A stretch of 20,474 nucleotides of DNA from an uncultured Flavonifractor sp. (GTDB lineage: Bacteria > Bacillota > Clostridia > Oscillospirales > Oscillospiraceae): positions 1-20,474 of the forward strand of contig CANDFO010000042.1 of the NCBI GenBank assembly GCA_947384055.1. Reading direction: 5' to 3'. The first letter of the stretch is position 1. Each line of letters starts with the position of its first letter. Positions 7,558 to 13,601 of the stretch are shown here, one piece after another. The notes beneath the pieces are model-generated. The model was given only the letters and a program-made list of their open reading frames with translations. It searched no databases and was not told the DNA's origin. The position numbers and the translations under genes were made by a program.

Positions 7558-8207
7558 AGGTGTTTCAAAAACGTCCGGCGGTGGATGGGACAGGGACCGT
7601 ACTGCCGTAAAAGCGCATAGTGCCGCCGGGTGGGATAGCCCTTGTGCCGCTCAAACTCGTACTCAGGGTAGCGCAGCGCCATCTCCTCCATGTAGCGGTC
7701 CCGGCTGACCTTCGCCAAAATCGACGCCGCGGCAATGGAGGCGGACCTGCCGTCTCCCCCCACCAGCGTCCGGTGGGGGGTCACAATGGCGGCGTGTCTT
7801 CCATGGTCCCGGTTGCCGTCTACCAGGACAAAGTCCGCCGCCGGCGAGAGCCGGTCCACAGCCCGCTGCATGGCCAGCATCCGGGCGCTGAGAATATCGG
7901 TCTCGTCAATCTCTCTCTCATCCGCCCAGGCCACCGCCCAGGCCACCGCCTTTTCACGGATCACCGCGCTGAGTGCCTCCCGCTTCCCGGGCGTGAGCTT
8001 TTTGGAGTCGTCCAGACCCGGAATTTCCAGCTCCGGCGGCAGAATCACCGCACCGGCATAGACAGCCCCGGCCAGAGGTCCGGCCCCGGCCTCATCCACG
8101 CCGCATACCATATGCCAGCCCTGGGCCCAGCAGCTCCGCTCCGGCTCCCACAGGCTGACAGGGCTTTCCCCTTGCGCGCCCTGCTTTACCCTCCGCCTCT
8201 CAGCCAT
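7554..8207 (-). CDS. rnhB: Ribonuclease HII
   Basis: RNase HII removes misincorporated ribonucleotides and RNA primers from DNA-RNA hybrids. I chose the ATG at 8205-8207, giving 217 residues, because GGAGG lies 6 bases upstream and because the open frame further upstream runs inside ylqF. The catalytic carboxylates are present: the Asp and Glu of GVDEAG, the Asp of VLVDGN, and the Asp of KVSRDRY. SIAAASILAKVSRD and the C-terminal HKGYPTRRHY segment are family signatures. One odd feature is that the conserved GRG of the substrate-sensing DEAGRGPLAG motif reads GAG here (codons GGG GCC GGA). The start overlaps the ylqF stop by 8 bases, and the end overlaps yraN. Confidence 0.95.
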   Translation of the reverse strand: MAERRRVKQGAQGESPVSLWEPERSCWAQGWHMVCGVDEAGAGPLAGAVYAGAVILPPELEIPGLDDSKKLTPGKREALSAVIREKAVAWAVAWADEREIDETDILSARMLAMQRAVDRLSPAADFVLVDGNRDHGRHAAIVTPHRTLVGGDGRSASIAAASILAKVSRDRYMEEMALRYPEYEFERHKGYPTRRHYALLRQYGPCPIHRRTFLKHL

Positions 8208-9072
8208 TCTGCCCTCCATTCTCCAAGTCGGGCGTCTCCAGTGTAAAGGCCCCCAGCTTGCCGCTGCGGTATTCGTCCAGCAGAATCCGCGCCATGCGTC
8301 CGGTATCCGCCTCCCCGCCGGACACCAGGAACCCCCGCCGGCGGGCACACTTCTCCAGGAGCGCATAGCCCGGCTCCTCCGGTTCCCGCTCAATCCCATA
8401 CCGCCGGGTCAGCGCGTCGGGATAGCGGCGGTTCAGCAGCTCCGCCAGACCGCACGCCAGCCCCTCCGTATCGAGAACCTCATCCTTGACCGCGCCGGTA
8501 AAAGCCAGGTGCAACCCGGTAACGGGGTCCTCAAATCTGGGCCAGAGAATGCCCGGGGTATCCAGCAGCTCCAGCCCGGCGCCCGCATTGATCCACTGTT
8601 TTCCCCGAGTGACGCCGGGGCGGTCCTCCGCCCTGGCGGACTTTCGCCCGGCCATCCGGTTGATCAGCGTGGACTTGCCCACGTTGGGCACACCCACCAC
8701 CATAGCCCGCACCGGGCGGCCTACCTGCCCCTTCTCCCGCCATTTTTCTATCTGTCCGCGGAGCACCTGCCGGGCCGTCTGGGACAGTGCGCCCACTCCC
8801 CTGCCGGATTTGGCGTCCACGACAACAGCAGCATGGCCCTGTCCCTTGAACCGGGAGGCCCATTGCCGGGTCAGCTCCGGGTCCGCCTGGTCCGCCCGGT
8901 TGAGAATCACCAGCCGCGGCTTCTCCCCCGCCAGCCCGTCAATGTCCGGATTACGGCTGGACTGGGGAATGCGGGCGTCCAGCACCTCTATCACCAGGTC
9001 CACCAGCTTCAGGTCTGCCTGCATCTGCCGCCTGGTTTTGGTCATATGGCCGGGATACCACTGGATATCCAT
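8200..9072 (-). CDS. ylqF: Ribosome biogenesis GTPase YlqF/RbgA
   Basis: This circularly permuted GTPase is required for late assembly of the 50S subunit in Firmicutes. The 290-residue product shows the permuted motif order: G4 NRAD at 58-61 (usually NKxD), G5 DAKSG at 86-90, G1 GVPNVGKST at 127-135 and G3 DTPG at 171-174. The N-terminal segment MDIQWYPGHM is characteristic, and the C-terminal helical domain follows G3. The ATG at 9070-9072 follows a strong GGAGG-rich site. A terminator and promoter upstream separate it from rplS, so it probably heads the ylqF-rnhB-yraN-dipeptidase-thrC-phosphoesterase transcript. No signal peptidase gene lies between rplS and ylqF, unlike the arrangement in some clostridia. 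Confidence 0.96.
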   Translation of the reverse strand: MDIQWYPGHMTKTRRQMQADLKLVDLVIEVLDARIPQSSRNPDIDGLAGEKPRLVILNRADQADPELTRQWASRFKGQGHAAVVVDAKSGRGVGALSQTARQVLRGQIEKWREKGQVGRPVRAMVVGVPNVGKSTLINRMAGRKSARAEDRPGVTRGKQWINAGAGLELLDTPGILWPRFEDPVTGLHLAFTGAVKDEVLDTEGLACGLAELLNRRYPDALTRRYGIEREPEEPGYALLEKCARRRGFLVSGGEADTGRMARILLDEYRSGKLGAFTLETPDLENGGQNG

Positions 9073-9117
9073 TCCTCCGCCTCCTCGTCAATCGTACAAT
9101 TGTTTAAAGCCATATTG

Positions 9118-9147
9118 CTTATATATCCGAGAGACCCTTTGAGACAA
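9118..9147 (-). promoter_or_regulatory. Candidate sigma-A promoter for ylqF operon
   Basis: On the minus strand TTGTCT (9142-9147) lies 18 bases before TATAAG (9118-9123), a 4/6 and 5/6 match to the -35 and -10 consensus. It sits just after the terminators that follow rplS and about 45 bases before the ylqF start, a sensible place to restart transcription. Confidence 0.5.
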
Positions 9148-9162
9148 CGGGGCAGCTCAACC

Positions 9163-9184
9163 AAAAACCGGAGCTCCGGCTCCG
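9163..9184 (-). terminator. Possible second terminator after rplS
   Basis: In the minus direction CGGAGC (9179-9184) pairs with GCTCCG (9169-9174) around a 4-base loop, and TTTTTGG follows one base later. The stem is only 6 bp, so this would be a weak back-up to the stronger terminator 40 bases upstream. Confidence 0.35.
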
Positions 9185-9223
9185 CCGTTTCCCATACTCC
9201 CTCCAAAAAGCGCCTCTCCACCC

Positions 9224-9260
9224 AAACAAAAAGTGGAGAGGCGGCAGCCTCTCCACTTTT
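9224..9260 (-). terminator. Rho-independent terminator downstream of rplS
   Basis: A perfect 14-bp stem is formed by 9229-9242 and 9247-9260 with a 4-base loop. In the rplS direction the stem is GC-rich at its top and runs into TTTTTGTTT, a classic intrinsic terminator 26 bases beyond the rplS stop. The A/T arms make it potentially bidirectional. Confidence 0.9.
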
Positions 9261-9286
9261 CGCAGACAAGTAAACGCAAAGCCGCC

Positions 9287-9628
9287 TTACAGCCGCTCCT
9301 TGACCTTGGCGCTCTTGCCCACGCGGTCGCGCAGGTAGTAGAGCTTGGCCCGGCGGACCTTGCCCCGGCGAACCACTTCAATCTTTTCCACTGTGGGCGC
9401 GTGAAGAGGGAATACCTTCTCCACACCGACGCCGTAGGACACCCGGCGGACCGTAATGGTCTCGCCAATCCCGCCGTGCTTCTTGGCGATGACGGTGCCC
9501 TCAAACACCTGGATACGCTCGCGGCTGCCTTCCTTGACGCGCACGTGAACACGCACAGTGTCGCCCACGGTGGCCGCGGGAGGCGTCTCCTTCTCGTACT
9601 TGCTGATAAATGCCTGCATCAGATCCAT
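9287..9628 (-). CDS. rplS: 50S ribosomal protein L19
   Basis: L19 sits at the 30S-50S interface of the ribosome. The 113-residue product matches the family end to end: an N-terminal helix (MQAFISKYE), the central GDTVRVHVRVKEG and IQVFEGTVIAKK strands, the RRVSYGVGVEKVFPLH motif, and the basic C-terminal RRGKVRRAKLYYLRDRVGK segment. The ATG at 9626-9628 follows AGGAGGAG at good spacing. A promoter is visible about 100 bases upstream and a strong terminator lies downstream, so it appears to be monocistronic. The roughly 90-base leader contains GC-rich inverted repeats. L19 leaders with regulatory structure are known in some Firmicutes, but I cannot confirm one here. Confidence 0.98.
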   Translation of the reverse strand: MDLMQAFISKYEKETPPAATVGDTVRVHVRVKEGSRERIQVFEGTVIAKKHGGIGETITVRRVSYGVGVEKVFPLHAPTVEKIEVVRRGKVRRAKLYYLRDRVGKSAKVKERL

Positions 9629-9717
9629 TTATTTTCTCCTCCTGTTTATAGGCGTTCATGCGCGCATCTTGTGCCGCCCGCATCCGCGGAGCCGCCGCAG
9701 AGGACCGCCCTTTATTC

Positions 9718-9732
9718 AGACTATAATAGTCT
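9718..9732. other. Palindrome overlapping the rplS -10 region
   Basis: AGACTAT at 9718-9724 and ATAGTCT at 9726-9732 form a perfect 7-bp inverted repeat with a single central base, directly overlapping the proposed rplS -10 hexamer. It could be an operator. It also shares the heptamer GACTATA with both ends of the neighbouring repeat element, so a common origin is possible. Confidence 0.45.
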
Positions 9733-9756
9733 ACCACAGGAAAGGCCGGATTGCAA
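9728..9756 (-). promoter_or_regulatory. Candidate sigma-A promoter for rplS
   Basis: TTGCAA (9751-9756) is followed after 17 bases by TAGACT (9728-9733), with TGG immediately upstream giving an extended -10. The predicted start, around 9721, leaves a leader of about 90 bases before the rplS ATG. Confidence 0.55.
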
Positions 9757-9780
9757 GGAAAATTTTCGAACCAGCATTCA

Positions 9781-9972
9781 TATAGTCACCGCAGTTGAAA
9801 AAGCGCAAAATGCGCTTTTTCCTCCAGTGGGCCAATGGCCCACTGGAGCGTGCAATGCACGCCAACGGCGTCTATGAAGTCCAAAGCAGGACCGCATAAG
9901 CGGTCCCTGCGGCGATTTTCTCCGCAAGGTTTAAAAGGTGCGATTTGCTCCTTTTGAACCGCTTTGACTATA
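9781..9972. repeat. MITE-like palindromic repeat element with consecutive hairpins
   Basis: The segment is bounded by TATAGTCA (9781-9788) and its inverse TGACTATA (9965-9972). Inside are consecutive stem-loops: an 11-bp perfect stem 9797-9807/9811-9821 (loop AAA), a 12-bp perfect stem 9822-9833/9837-9848 (loop AAT), a 5-bp stem 9849-9853/9857-9861 (loop AAT), and a 4-bp stem 9860-9863/9867-9870 (loop AAC). These are followed by a 10-bp stem with one bulge at 9886-9895/9900-9910 and an 11-bp stem with one mismatch at 9928-9938/9950-9960. The first three hairpins abut without a spare base. The ends begin and finish with TA, as expected for a TA-targeting (IS630/mariner-type) MITE. An open frame runs through it on the minus strand but is better explained by the repeat. 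Copy number cannot be judged from one window. Confidence 0.55.
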
Positions 9973-9990
9973 ACCGTGGAATGCCGGATG

Positions 9991-10112
9991 GACAAGGATT
10001 TTTCCCGCCAGACAAGGAGATGTTCCGCGGCCATACTGTCGTATGGCAAGGGAAAGCGACGCAGTATGGCGGGAAAAGGACCGTTCAGACGGCGTTCGCC
10101 GGTTGTGAACGC
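9991..10112. other. Second structured non-coding segment upstream of hprK
   Basis: This follows the repeat element and is also rich in dyads. TTTTCCCGCCA at 10000-10010 pairs with TGGCGGGAAAA at 10067-10077. Inside, GCCATACTG (10030-10038) can pair with CAGTATGGC (10062-10070), or CCATAC can pair locally with GTATGG (10031-10036/10041-10046). GCGTTC/GAACGC lies at 10092-10097/10107-10112. The octamer GACAAGGA occurs directly repeated at 9991 and 10011. The competing pairings could represent a structured RNA, a decayed repeat or protein-binding dyads. From 10113 to 10201 I see nothing further. Confidence 0.4.
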
Positions 10113-10201
10113 AGGTTCTTCAATCCCTCTCCTGAAATTCTCCGATTCCGGCGGTTTTACCACTGTCTGAGACAATTCATCAGAATTTTCTCAATTTCGG
10201 C

Positions 10202-10230
10202 TTGTAACCGTCCCTGGGCTTTGTTAAACT
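10202..10230 (+). promoter_or_regulatory. Candidate sigma-A promoter for hprK
   Basis: TTGTAA (10202-10207) and TAAACT (10225-10230) are separated by 17 bases, with TGT directly before the -10 giving an extended -10. The start would fall about 40 bases before the hprK ATG. I see no clear cre site nearby. Confidence 0.5.
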
Positions 10231-10278
10231 AGAAGGCGTACCGTTTCAGCCGAAGCGGAATCAGAGGAGGAGATATCC

Positions 10279-11235
10279 ATGGCAAGCCTGTACAGCGTCA
10301 AACTGGGAAAACTCGTCAAGGAATTTGACCTGGAGGTCCTGCGGGGCGCCGCGGGATATGAAAACAGGTCCATCGAGACTGAGGACGTAAACCGCCCCGG
10401 CCTTCAGCTTACGGGGTTTTTTGACTATTTCGACCCCAGCCGCCTCCAGGTTATCGGCAAGGTGGAGACCACTTATCTGGCCGGGCTGACCCCGGAGGCC
10501 CGGCGGGAGAGCTTTGAGCGGCTACTGTCCCAGGACATCACCGCCCTGATTATCAGCCGGGGCATGGACCCCTTTCCGGAATGCATGGAGATGGCGGAAA
10601 AATATGACCGCACCGTTCTGCGCAGTCAGGAGACCACCTCTGCCCTGATGAGCACCCTGATCGCCTCTCTGAAGTCCTATCTGTCCCCTCAGATCACCCG
10701 CCACGGGGTGCTGGTGGATGTGTACGGCGAGGGCGTGCTGCTGCTGGGGGAGTCCGGCGTCGGCAAGAGTGAGACCGCCATTGAGCTGGTCAAGCGGGGC
10801 CACCGGCTGATTGCCGACGACGCTGTGGAGATCAAGCGGACGGCCGCCATGCGGCTGATGGGCACCGCGCCGGAGCTGATCCGCCACTATATTGAGTTGC
10901 GGGGCATCGGCGTCATCGACGTACGCCGCCTGTTCGGTATGAGCGCCGTCAAGGAGCAGGCGGAGATTGATATGATCATCAATCTGGAGCAGTGGAAGGA
11001 CGGGGCCAGCTATAACCGGCTGGGGCTGGAGGAACTGTACACCACCATTTTGGACGTACAGGTGCCCTCCCTGACGGTGCCGGTAAAGCCCGGCCGGAAT
11101 CTGGCGGTGATTGTGGAGGTGGCCGCCATGAACAACCGCCATAAAAAGATGGGCTATAACGCCGCGCTGGAATTTACCAAGCAGATCAATAAACACTTTG
11201 ACCAGGCCATGAGCGCCCAGCTGAACAACCAATGA
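10279..11235 (+). CDS. hprK: HPr kinase/phosphorylase
   Basis: This enzyme phosphorylates HPr on Ser46 and reverses the reaction, controlling carbon catabolite repression and sugar uptake by the PTS. The 318-residue product has an N-terminal regulatory domain (1 to about 130) and a C-terminal kinase domain. The kinase domain carries the conserved H142 in TRHGVLVDVYG, Walker A GESGVGKS at 157-164 with an ETAIELVKRGHRLIADD continuation, and the family signature around RGIGVIDVRRLFG. The C-terminal segment with AAMNNRHKKMGYNAA is also typical. The ATG follows AGGAGGAG. Its last codon overlaps the next gene (ATGA), so the two are coupled. The gene is divergent from rplS across a long structured intergenic region. 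Confidence 0.97.
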   Translation: MASLYSVKLGKLVKEFDLEVLRGAAGYENRSIETEDVNRPGLQLTGFFDYFDPSRLQVIGKVETTYLAGLTPEARRESFERLLSQDITALIISRGMDPFPECMEMAEKYDRTVLRSQETTSALMSTLIASLKSYLSPQITRHGVLVDVYGEGVLLLGESGVGKSETAIELVKRGHRLIADDAVEIKRTAAMRLMGTAPELIRHYIELRGIGVIDVRRLFGMSAVKEQAEIDMIINLEQWKDGASYNRLGLEELYTTILDVQVPSLTVPVKPGRNLAVIVEVAAMNNRHKKMGYNAALEFTKQINKHFDQAMSAQLNNQ

Positions 11236-11768
11236 GGCCGGAACGCATCCGCCTTTTGTCCAGAGCGGCGGTTCTGGCGGCGGCGCTGGCGCTGATGGGG
11301 GTTATCTATATCCGCTATGTACCCAAATATCCCCAGGCTGCTTACGCCGTCGGCTCCTATGAGGAGCTCTCCGCCGCGCTGGGGGATTCCTCCGCCCTCC
11401 TCCTGCCGCCCGAGGAGCTGCTGCCCCAGGGGAACAGCGCCTTCCTGGTGCGCCTGGTCTTCTGCACCTCCTCCGCCCCCAGCGGCTACAGCATTTATCA
11501 CACCCGGGCGGACGGCGTTCAGGACTTTTCCCTGGACTGTGAGTCCCTGGCCCTGCTGTCGGCGGCAGAAGGACCAGAGGTCTCCCCACCGGAGCCCATC
11601 CGTCCGGACACGCTCTACCGGACCGTGCCCATTCAGATCCTGGAACATGAGGGGCTCGCCTGCGCCGCGTTCGACTGGGGCGGACAGCGCTGGTCCACAT
11701 CTATGCGGAACGGGGACGCCCTGTCCTTCGCGCAGTCTCTGCTGGACCTGCTCCTGGGGACTCCGTAA
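11232..11768 (+). CDS. Membrane-anchored protein of unknown function
   Basis: I do not recognise this 178-residue protein. It has a short basic N-terminus, one hydrophobic segment at about 12-30 that would act as an uncleaved signal anchor, and then a mostly hydrophilic domain predicted to lie outside the membrane. There is no lipobox cysteine. Residues 45-75 are Leu/Ser/Pro-rich. The C-terminal part (about 125-175, from DTLYRTVPIQI to SFAQSLLDLL) has an alternating pattern that loosely recalls small beta-rich extracytoplasmic domains such as DUF4367, but that resemblance is weak. The ATG overlaps the hprK stop by 4 bases, so it is translationally coupled to hprK. Composition and codon use match the neighbouring core genes, which supports a real gene. 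Confidence 0.75.
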   Translation: MRPERIRLLSRAAVLAAALALMGVIYIRYVPKYPQAAYAVGSYEELSAALGDSSALLLPPEELLPQGNSAFLVRLVFCTSSAPSGYSIYHTRADGVQDFSLDCESLALLSAAEGPEVSPPEPIRPDTLYRTVPIQILEHEGLACAAFDWGGQRWSTSMRNGDALSFAQSLLDLLLGTP

Positions 11769-11800
11769 AGGCTCAGACTCGAACGGCAACTTGCGCAAAA

Positions 11801-11836
11801 TGGGGACGGCATGCCTCACCGGTCACGCCGTCCCCA
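11801..11836. terminator. Hairpin terminator between convergent genes
   Basis: A perfect 10-bp stem (11801-11810/11827-11836, TGGGGACGGC/GCCGTCCCCA) with a 16-base loop lies between the convergent hprK-operon and XpaC-like gene ends. On the minus strand it is followed by TTTTG, a short U tract. The plus side has none, so it probably serves the minus-strand gene better. Confidence 0.55.
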
Positions 11837-11850
11837 AGCCAACTTTCCAA

Positions 11851-13053
11851 TCAGCCGCCCAATGTCAGGCCCTGCCCGCCGGAAAGTCCGTCTTTCTCCA
11901 GCATCCGCTCCAGCACCTCCACGTCGGTGGTGATGTCCATAGCGTCGTTCTGGAACAGCCGGTCCAGCTGCTTTTCAAAACCCTCCACCACCTTATCCAT
12001 CATCCCCTCAATGCGGGCCTTGGCGGAACGGATGTTCTCCCCCTCAATTCCCTGGGCCTCCATCTGGGCATAGGCCCGGAGGATTTTCAGAGTAGTGGGC
12101 AGATAATAGCTTAAAAAGCTCCGCAGCTGGCCGGCTTTGCCGGGATTCTGCTTCTGGTAGGCGAAAATCTTGCTGGTGATCTCCCCGATGCGGTCAATTT
12201 TTCGGCTCATCACCTCGTCGGCGATGGCGTCGTTAACCCGGCGGATCTCCGCCAGCACCGCGTCGTCATCATTCATGTCCAGCTCTTCCTCGGCCTCCTC
12301 CGTCTCCAGCTCAATCTCCGGCTCCGGCTGGGGCGGCTCCTCCTGGAGCCCCTCCTCGCTGAGGATCAGCCGGCCGGTGCCCATATCCAGGTATCCCGTC
12401 GGCAGAATTCCTCCATCCAGCATGTCCTGGAGGTCCTCGCAGGCCTTATGCACCGAGGTGGGCATGGCCTGCGCCAGGGTGGTAATGGAAATGCTGTCCC
12501 GCTTGCCGATCAGCGCCAGATATTTCCGGTAGCGCTTGGCCTTTTTGGTCCGCTGGGTTCCCGCCCAGGTCATGGCCACACCGCCGCCGAAAAAGCCCGC
12601 TATCGGGGAACAGAGGGCCAGCGCCGGCCACAGCCCTTCCTCCATCAGCAGGAAAGGGAAGCTGGTGAGCAGTCCCAGTCCAAAGACGGACATCAGCACA
12701 ACCCCCGCAATGGTCAGTCCTTTGCCCCAGGCCAGATTCACCGGTTTACCCCGGCGGCCGCCGGCACTGTAAAAGGTCCCCTGGCTCCCGGCAGGGGGCG
12801 TCCGGCGCTGCACCCGGCCCTGAAAAGAGCTCTGCGTGCCGCCCATACCCTGCGTGCCGGGGGCGGGACCCCCCTGTTGCTCCCGCCGGAGGTCATAGGG
12901 GTGCCGCGTCCGGCGGCCGGAGCCGGACTTGCCCATCAGCTTGCGGAACAGCAGAATCAGTCCCACAGGCCAGACCGGGCTCACCAGCAGGACCAGCGTC
13001 AGAATCCAGGAGAGCAGGTCACTGGAATCGTTGTTGTTTTGATAGCTTGCCAT
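11851..13053 (-). CDS. XpaC-like (5-bromo-4-chloroindolyl phosphate hydrolysis family) membrane protein
   Basis: The C-terminal part (about 275-390) resembles the XpaC/Halogen_Hydrol family, with a long helical LRSFLSYYLPTTLKILRAYA segment and a closing DAMDITTDVEVLERMLEKDGL. These proteins often accompany TelA-type tellurite-resistance proteins; their true function is unclear. N-terminal to it are one membrane segment (about 13-36), a Gly/Arg/Pro-rich linker, two more membrane segments (about 110-160), a possible winged-helix-like domain at about 175-230, and a Glu-rich stretch at about 235-262. I chose the ATG at 13051-13053 (400 residues) because GGGGGAG lies 8 bases upstream. A GTG 9 bases earlier would sit directly on that site. 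No telA is adjacent. An extended -10 promoter is visible upstream. Confidence 0.8.
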   Translation of the reverse strand: MASYQNNNDSSDLLSWILTLVLLVSPVWPVGLILLFRKLMGKSGSGRRTRHPYDLRREQQGGPAPGTQGMGGTQSSFQGRVQRRTPPAGSQGTFYSAGGRRGKPVNLAWGKGLTIAGVVLMSVFGLGLLTSFPFLLMEEGLWPALALCSPIAGFFGGGVAMTWAGTQRTKKAKRYRKYLALIGKRDSISITTLAQAMPTSVHKACEDLQDMLDGGILPTGYLDMGTGRLILSEEGLQEEPPQPEPEIELETEEAEEELDMNDDDAVLAEIRRVNDAIADEVMSRKIDRIGEITSKIFAYQKQNPGKAGQLRSFLSYYLPTTLKILRAYAQMEAQGIEGENIRSAKARIEGMMDKVVEGFEKQLDRLFQNDAMDITTDVEVLERMLEKDGLSGGQGLTLGG

Positions 13054-13107
13054 GGACAGCACTCCCCCGTCTGGTCCGGACCGGTGGTCCGTCTGAAATC
13101 AAATGGC

Positions 13108-13113
13108 ATTATA
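13108..13113 (-). promoter_or_regulatory. Extended -10 promoter for the XpaC-like gene
   Basis: On the minus strand a perfect TATAAT is preceded by TGG, an extended -10 that can work without a good -35. No recognisable -35 is present 16-18 bases upstream. It lies 55 bases before the chosen ATG. Confidence 0.6.
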
Positions 13114-13460
13114 CCATACAAGTGTTAAAGTTTCGATAGATACTTTCTTTAAAAAAGATAAAAGTTCCAAGGCTGTTCTCCCCTGTCGTTCTATCATACC
13201 GCGAAAAGCGCTCTGTGTAAAGGGTCTGGGCAGGATATTTCGGTACTGCCGGCGCGGAGTTCGCCGATTTCACCAAAAAACACTCCCACAAACGCCCCAT
13301 ATACTGTCAGAAAAGCTCATCCTGACCGCCTCACCTTACAAAGCGTCCGGAGCACGGGGACCGGATGGGATTACGCCGCATAACCTCTATGCGCCATATC
13401 CCACAAGAGCGGGAAGCGTAACCCTCAAAATCCGGGCTGTCAAATCCAATCGGCTCCATT

Positions 13461-13500
13461 TAAAAGCTCCCGAGTTTTATGTAAACCCGGGAGCCTTTTC
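13461..13500 (-). terminator. Rho-independent terminator at end of the polysaccharide cluster
   Basis: A 12-bp stem, 13466-13477 with 13483-13494, has one non-Watson-Crick position that is a G-U wobble in the minus-strand RNA and an A-C mismatch in the plus-strand RNA. The minus strand continues into TTTTAAAT. It lies about 100 bases beyond the last gene of the cluster and probably ends that transcript. Confidence 0.7.
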
Positions 13501-13601
13501 TCTTCTTTCCTTTTGCGCCGCTGTCTAAAACTCCACTGACTATAGTAAATACGCCGCATCGCCGCATCACTTAAATCATATATTTTTATTTTTGGAATCA
13601 T

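Larger units (their letters stand above)
13054..13601. other. Intergenic region at the boundary with the glycan cluster, no gene
   Basis: About 550 bases separate the XpaC-like gene from the end of the radical SAM gene. Apart from a promoter near 13108 and a terminator at 13461-13500, I see no supported gene. An open frame at 13103-13528 on the plus strand has no ribosome binding site and an unstructured composition, so I do not call it. TGACTATA at 13537-13544 matches the end of the 9781-9972 repeat, but the rest of that repeat is not present. Confidence 0.55.

Noticed and set aside
8208..8399. N-terminal extension of rnhB
   Set aside because: The extra 64 codons lie inside ylqF in another frame, and the ATG at 8207 has an ideal ribosome binding site.
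9781..10112. CRISPR array
   Set aside because: The repeats are inverted, of different sequence and irregularly spaced. There are no regular direct repeats with unique spacers and no cas genes.
9786..10175. 129-codon minus-strand open frame in the rplS/hprK gap
   Set aside because: It runs through the hairpin array. Its codons are dictated by the inverted repeats, there is no ribosome binding site, and the product resembles no family.
13103..13528. 141-codon plus-strand open frame in the intergenic region before the glycan cluster
   Set aside because: It spans the XpaC-gene promoter and a terminator, lacks a ribosome binding site and has no recognisable domain.
13537..13544. Second copy of the MITE-like element near the glycan cluster
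   Set aside because: Only the terminal octamer TGACTATA matches. None of the internal hairpins is present, and an 8-base match can occur by chance in 20 kb.
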